A stretch of 64,000 nucleotides of DNA from Oceanospirillaceae bacterium (lineage in GTDB: Bacteria > Pseudomonadota > Gammaproteobacteria > Pseudomonadales > Oceanobacteraceae), in contig JACKOM010000005.1 of NCBI GenBank assembly GCA_024234265.1, forward strand, positions 124,001-188,000, in the 5' to 3' direction. Below, one piece after another: positions 60,916 through 64,000 of the stretch. Both the position numbers and the translations under genes were made by a program. The notes under the pieces were generated by a model. That model was not told the origin of the DNA, searched no databases, and worked only from the letters and a program-made list of their open reading frames with translations. Position 1 is the stretch's first letter, and the number at the start of each line of letters is the position of its first letter.

Positions 60916-61462
60916 AATGGGCCTCTTCGCTGACATCAAAACGCCCTAACCCATCACCCGCGACTTTCGCAACGTAGTCTGTATCCAGAATACTGATAGA
61001 AGATTCAGAGATAGATTGATCGCCGCTGGCGGTAAAAATAAACAGCAGATTTTGTTCGGCTTTATCGGCAGCAGGTAACTCAACGGGTACTTGTAATGCC
61101 TGCCCATCCAGACTAATGGCAAAACGGTAGTTGTCAGGCAGGGTAAATACCGGCAGGCGCGGGTTATCGTAATTTTGCCATTTGTACTCACGGCTGACGG
61201 TGCCATCTTCGGCGGTAATTTCTTCTGCAACCAGAATCATTGGTTGCAGATTACGCTCGGAAAGATTAAGGGCAAGGTTTTTACCCTGAAACAGGGCTTC
61301 ATCTGCAATCGCCTGGTAATAATATCCCAGGCGTTTGGCTTGCAGATTCACCTCGTCTTTACGCCCGTCGTGGCTGGTATTAAGTGTGGCAAGCCCCACC
61401 ATGAGGCTCATGATAAAAATCACTACCAGTATTTCGATTAGCGTAAAGCCCTTCTGGCGCAT
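60902..61462 (-). CDS. gspH: Type II secretion minor pseudopilin GspH
   Basis: This 186-residue pseudopilin has MRQKG/FTLIEILVVIFIMSL and a globular domain with YRFAISLDGQALQVPVEL. It lies five bases after gspG. Confidence 0.91.
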   Translation of the reverse strand: MRQKGFTLIEILVVIFIMSLMVGLATLNTSHDGRKDEVNLQAKRLGYYYQAIADEALFQGKNLALNLSERNLQPMILVAEEITAEDGTVSREYKWQNYDNPRLPVFTLPDNYRFAISLDGQALQVPVELPAADKAEQNLLFIFTASGDQSISESSISILDTDYVAKVAGDGLGRFDVSEEAHYAQE

Positions 61463-61467
61463 AAAAA

Positions 61468-61884
61468 TCAGATGTCTTTGCTGCTGATGTCAGCCGCTTC
61501 TTCTTCACCGCCTTCAGCACCATCAGCACCCAGGCTGATAATTTCGAATGAGCCACCTTCGGTGATGTAGATGTAATCGTTACCCCATGGATCCTGTGGC
61601 AGTTTTTTCATGTAACCACCGGCTTTCCAGTTTTTTGGCTCAGGGCTGCCGCTGGGTTTTTCCACCAGAGCGTTTAAACCCTGGCTGGTGCTTGGGTAGA
61701 AATAGTTGTCCAGCTTGTATAAATCGAGTGCATTGCTGATTTCTTTAATTTGCGCCTTGGCAATTTTTACCTGCGCTTCACCGGTACGGCCAAGAATGTT
61801 CGGTGCAACCATGGCCACCAGAAAGCCCAGGATGGCCAGTACCACCATAATTTCGATTAAGGTAAAACCTGACTGACGTTTCAT
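61468..61884 (-). CDS. gspG: Type II secretion major pseudopilin GspG
   Basis: This 138-residue main pseudopilin shows MKRQSG/FTLIEIMVVLAILGFLVAM, then the family-typical LDLYKLDNYFYPSTSQGLNALV and the calcium-site region with DPWGNDYIYI. It forms the pseudopilus shaft. Confidence 0.96.
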   Translation of the reverse strand: MKRQSGFTLIEIMVVLAILGFLVAMVAPNILGRTGEAQVKIAKAQIKEISNALDLYKLDNYFYPSTSQGLNALVEKPSGSPEPKNWKAGGYMKKLPQDPWGNDYIYITEGGSFEIISLGADGAEGGEEEAADISSKDI

Positions 61885-61893
61885 TTCTGCTCC

Positions 61894-63114
61894 CTATAGT
61901 TTCAGCATGTCGTTCATATTCAGAATCGGCATCATAATCGCCATTACAATCAGCATTACAACACCGCCCATCACCAACAACATGATGGGTTCAAACATCC
62001 GCACCAATGCGGTGACGGTATTTTGTAAATCGGATTCCTGCATGTTGGCGGTGCGCTCCAGCATTTGATCGAGCTCGCCGGAAGCCTCGCCCGATGCAAT
62101 CATATGCAGCATCATGGGCGGGAAAATACGGGTTTCCGTCAGGGCGTTTTTCAAACTACCACCTTCACTCACCTGCTGGGTTGCCTGTTCAAGGCGCTCT
62201 TTAATCACCAGATTACCCATTACCTGTGTCGCAATACGCATGGATTCCACCAGGTGTACACCTGAAGAATTCAGGATTGCCAGGGTGCTGGCAAAACGCG
62301 CGGTATTAAAACCCTTAATCATTTTCCCCAGAAATGGCACGCGCAATAAAAGGCCGTGCCATTTGTAACGGAATTCAGGGCGCTGCAGGCGCAGGCCAAA
62401 TAAAATTCCGCCACCCACGATAAATAACAGCATGTACAGACCGTAAGCCTGTAAACCATTACTCAGGCTGATCATGACTTTGGTTAGGGTGGGAAGTTCC
62501 TGACCATTTTTCACAAATACATCAACAATGCTGGGCACAACAAAGGTCAGCAATGCGGCCACAATCGAAATAGCCACGATACATAAAATAATCGGATAGA
62601 TAGCGGCGGTTTTAATTTCGCGCTGGGATTTGCTGCTGTTTTCCGTGTGGTCGGCAAGACGGTTTAATACCAGATCCAGGTGGCCGGCATGCTCCCCCGC
62701 TGCGACGGTTGCGCGGTAAAGTTTGGGGAATGCGTAATCAAATTCGTTGAGGGATGCTGCCAGGGAATGACCTTCCAGCACCCGTGCGCGAATTTCCAGC
62801 ACCATACCTTTAATGCGTTTTTTTTCAGTCTGCTCGGCAACGGCTTTGAGGCATTCTTCAACCGGTAAACCCGCGGCAATTAATGTGGCTAACTGACGGG
62901 TAAAAAGAGCCAGATCAGGGATGGAAATACCCCGCGCAAAAAGCTTTTTTAAGCCTGTAGAGGTATCTTTTTTCTGCTCGGTATATTCAACCGACATGGG
63001 CGTCCAGCCCTTGTCACGCAATTGCTGACGCACTTGCTTGGCGTTATCCGCTTCGAGAATGCCTTTACGTTGTTTGCCGTTTGCATCCAGTGCAACAAAT
63101 TCAAAAGCCGCCAT
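61894..63114 (-). CDS. gspF: Type II secretion inner-membrane platform protein GspF
   Basis: This 406-residue protein has an N-terminal cytoplasmic domain, three membrane segments (about residues 170-195, 220-245 and 375-398) and the duplicated GspF domain (LFTRQLATLIAAGLPVEECL and FASTLAILNSSGVHLVESM). It overlaps the gspE stop by one base. Confidence 0.95.
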   Translation of the reverse strand: MAAFEFVALDANGKQRKGILEADNAKQVRQQLRDKGWTPMSVEYTEQKKDTSTGLKKLFARGISIPDLALFTRQLATLIAAGLPVEECLKAVAEQTEKKRIKGMVLEIRARVLEGHSLAASLNEFDYAFPKLYRATVAAGEHAGHLDLVLNRLADHTENSSKSQREIKTAAIYPIILCIVAISIVAALLTFVVPSIVDVFVKNGQELPTLTKVMISLSNGLQAYGLYMLLFIVGGGILFGLRLQRPEFRYKWHGLLLRVPFLGKMIKGFNTARFASTLAILNSSGVHLVESMRIATQVMGNLVIKERLEQATQQVSEGGSLKNALTETRIFPPMMLHMIASGEASGELDQMLERTANMQESDLQNTVTALVRMFEPIMLLVMGGVVMLIVMAIMMPILNMNDMLKL

Positions 63115-64000
63115 CAGCCTTTACTCACACGGTAAACTTCTTCGAGTGTGGTTTTACCCTGACGAACTTTGGCTAAGCCATCCGCACGAATGCTTTTCGA
63201 TGACTGGCGGGCATATTTTTCCATTTCCAGTTCGCTGGCATTGGCGTGAATTAAGCTGCGTAAGTGATCATCAATTTCGATCACTTCATGGATACCCATG
63301 CGCCCGCGGTAACCCGTGTTGCCACACTGAGTGCAGCCTACTGCGTGATAAAGCGTAAGGGTGTCAGTGGGCTTGAGATCGTACAGGGCTTTTTCTGCTT
63401 CATCAGCCTCGTAGGGCTGGCGACAATGGGGGCACAATACGCGCACCAGACGCTGCGCAACCACCCCCACTAAACTCGAAGCCAATAAAAACGGCTCAAC
63501 ACCCATGTCGTGCAGACGGGTCATGGCACCAACAGCAGTATTGGTGTGCAGGGTGGATAATACCAGGTGACCGGTTAGACTCGCCTGTACGGCAATTTCA
63601 ACGGTTTCAAGATCGCGGATCTCACCTATCATCACCACATCAGGGTCCTGACGCAGAATCGCGCGCAGACCACGGGCGAATGTCATATCAGCTTTGGTAT
63701 TTACCTGGGTCTGGCCAATGCCCGGCAATGTATATTCGATAGGGTCTTCTACTGTCAGGATATTACGCGAGCTGTCATTCAGCTGACTGAGTGACGCGTA
63801 CAGCGTGGTGGTTTTACCCGAGCCGGTTGGGCCGGTAACCAATAAAATACCGTGGGGTTTATCAATAATGCGCTGCAAACGCTGCAGGTTACTTTCTTCG
63901 ATACCAAGCTGACCGAGATTCAAACGCCCCGCCTGTTTATCCAGCAAACGCATAACTACGCGCTCGCCATGGCTGGATGGCAAGGTTGAAACCCGCACAT
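63114..64000 (-). CDS. gspE: Type II secretion ATPase GspE, C-terminal part (5' end outside window)
   Basis: About 295 residues are seen, the end of the ATPase that drives pseudopilus assembly. They show Walker A GPTGSGKTTTLY, the Asp box EDPIEY, Walker B DVVMIGEIRDLETVEIA, the His box TGHLVLSTLHTNTA, and the zinc-binding CPHC...CTQCGNTG element of the CM domain. It continues past the window end. gspC and gspD would be expected nearby, outside the window. Confidence 0.95.
   Translation of the reverse strand, partial: VRVSTLPSSHGERVVMRLLDKQAGRLNLGQLGIEESNLQRLQRIIDKPHGILLVTGPTGSGKTTTLYASLSQLNDSSRNILTVEDPIEYTLPGIGQTQVNTKADMTFARGLRAILRQDPDVVMIGEIRDLETVEIAVQASLTGHLVLSTLHTNTAVGAMTRLHDMGVEPFLLASSLVGVVAQRLVRVLCPHCRQPYEADEAEKALYDLKPTDTLTLYHAVGCTQCGNTGYRGRMGIHEVIEIDDHLRSLIHANASELEMEKYARQSSKSIRADGLAKVRQGKTTLEEVYRVSKG

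Noticed and set aside
1..64000. CRISPR arrays, tRNA, rRNA genes and insertion sequences
   Set aside because: No regular spaced repeats, no tRNA or rRNA signatures and no transposase genes were seen on reading both strands.

Overview
The window looks like chromosomal DNA of a gammaproteobacterium of the Pseudomonadales/Cellvibrionales type, most likely a Cellvibrio-like marine or soil bacterium. This is inferred from gene order and protein character, not from a database match. Supporting points are the Pseudomonas-like order rne-rluC-HAD-sppA-yceD-rpmF-plsX-fabD-fabG-acpP-fabF-pabC-mltG-tmk-holB-pilZ, a TtpC-type TonB system, a type II secretion operon and an acetoacetyl-CoA reductase. Base composition is moderate and genes are tightly packed.

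Layout. 0-4 kb: the 3' end of dinG, then folX-folE on the minus strand, a frameshifted selO, and two small secreted proteins. 4-13 kb: an envelope block with lolC-lolD, a DUF2062 protein, comEC, exbB-exbD, msbA, lpxK and a Trm112-like gene. The slot where kdsB often sits holds an inverted gene for a catalytically dead LytM (M23) protein. 13.6-15.1 kb: a low-molecular-weight tyrosine phosphatase fused in frame to MurB. 15.1-29.5 kb: rne with a long leader, then the large-ribosomal-subunit, fatty-acid and lipid cluster, ending with mltG, tmk, holB and pilZ. 29.5-38.5 kb: a class V aminotransferase diverging from an M16 peptidase across a Fur-box-like site. The M16 gene leads a one-directional run of DUF3450, ttpC, exbB, exbD, tonB and a TPR protein, which reads as an iron-controlled TonB energy-transduction operon.

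38.5-45.2 kb: xthA, a DUF350 membrane protein, an EamA transporter, thiI, phaB, a 174-bp imperfect inverted repeat and a lone tyrosine recombinase. 45.2-49.3 kb: an RND drug-type pump and its membrane fusion protein. 49.4-55.6 kb: a heavy-metal region with a palindromic operator candidate, a His/Cys-rich secreted peptide, a short coupled ORF in the place of czcC, czcB-like and czcA-like genes, and a CheW-type protein split by a zinc-binding CZB domain. 55.6-64 kb: glutathione reductase and the type II secretion genes gspM to gspE on the minus strand, with gspE cut by the window end.

The observations most worth following are the split CheW-CZB protein beside a divalent-metal efflux pump, the phosphatase-MurB fusion, the Fur-box-led M16/TonB operon, the inverted repeat next to the recombinase, and the 5-bp duplication that breaks selO.
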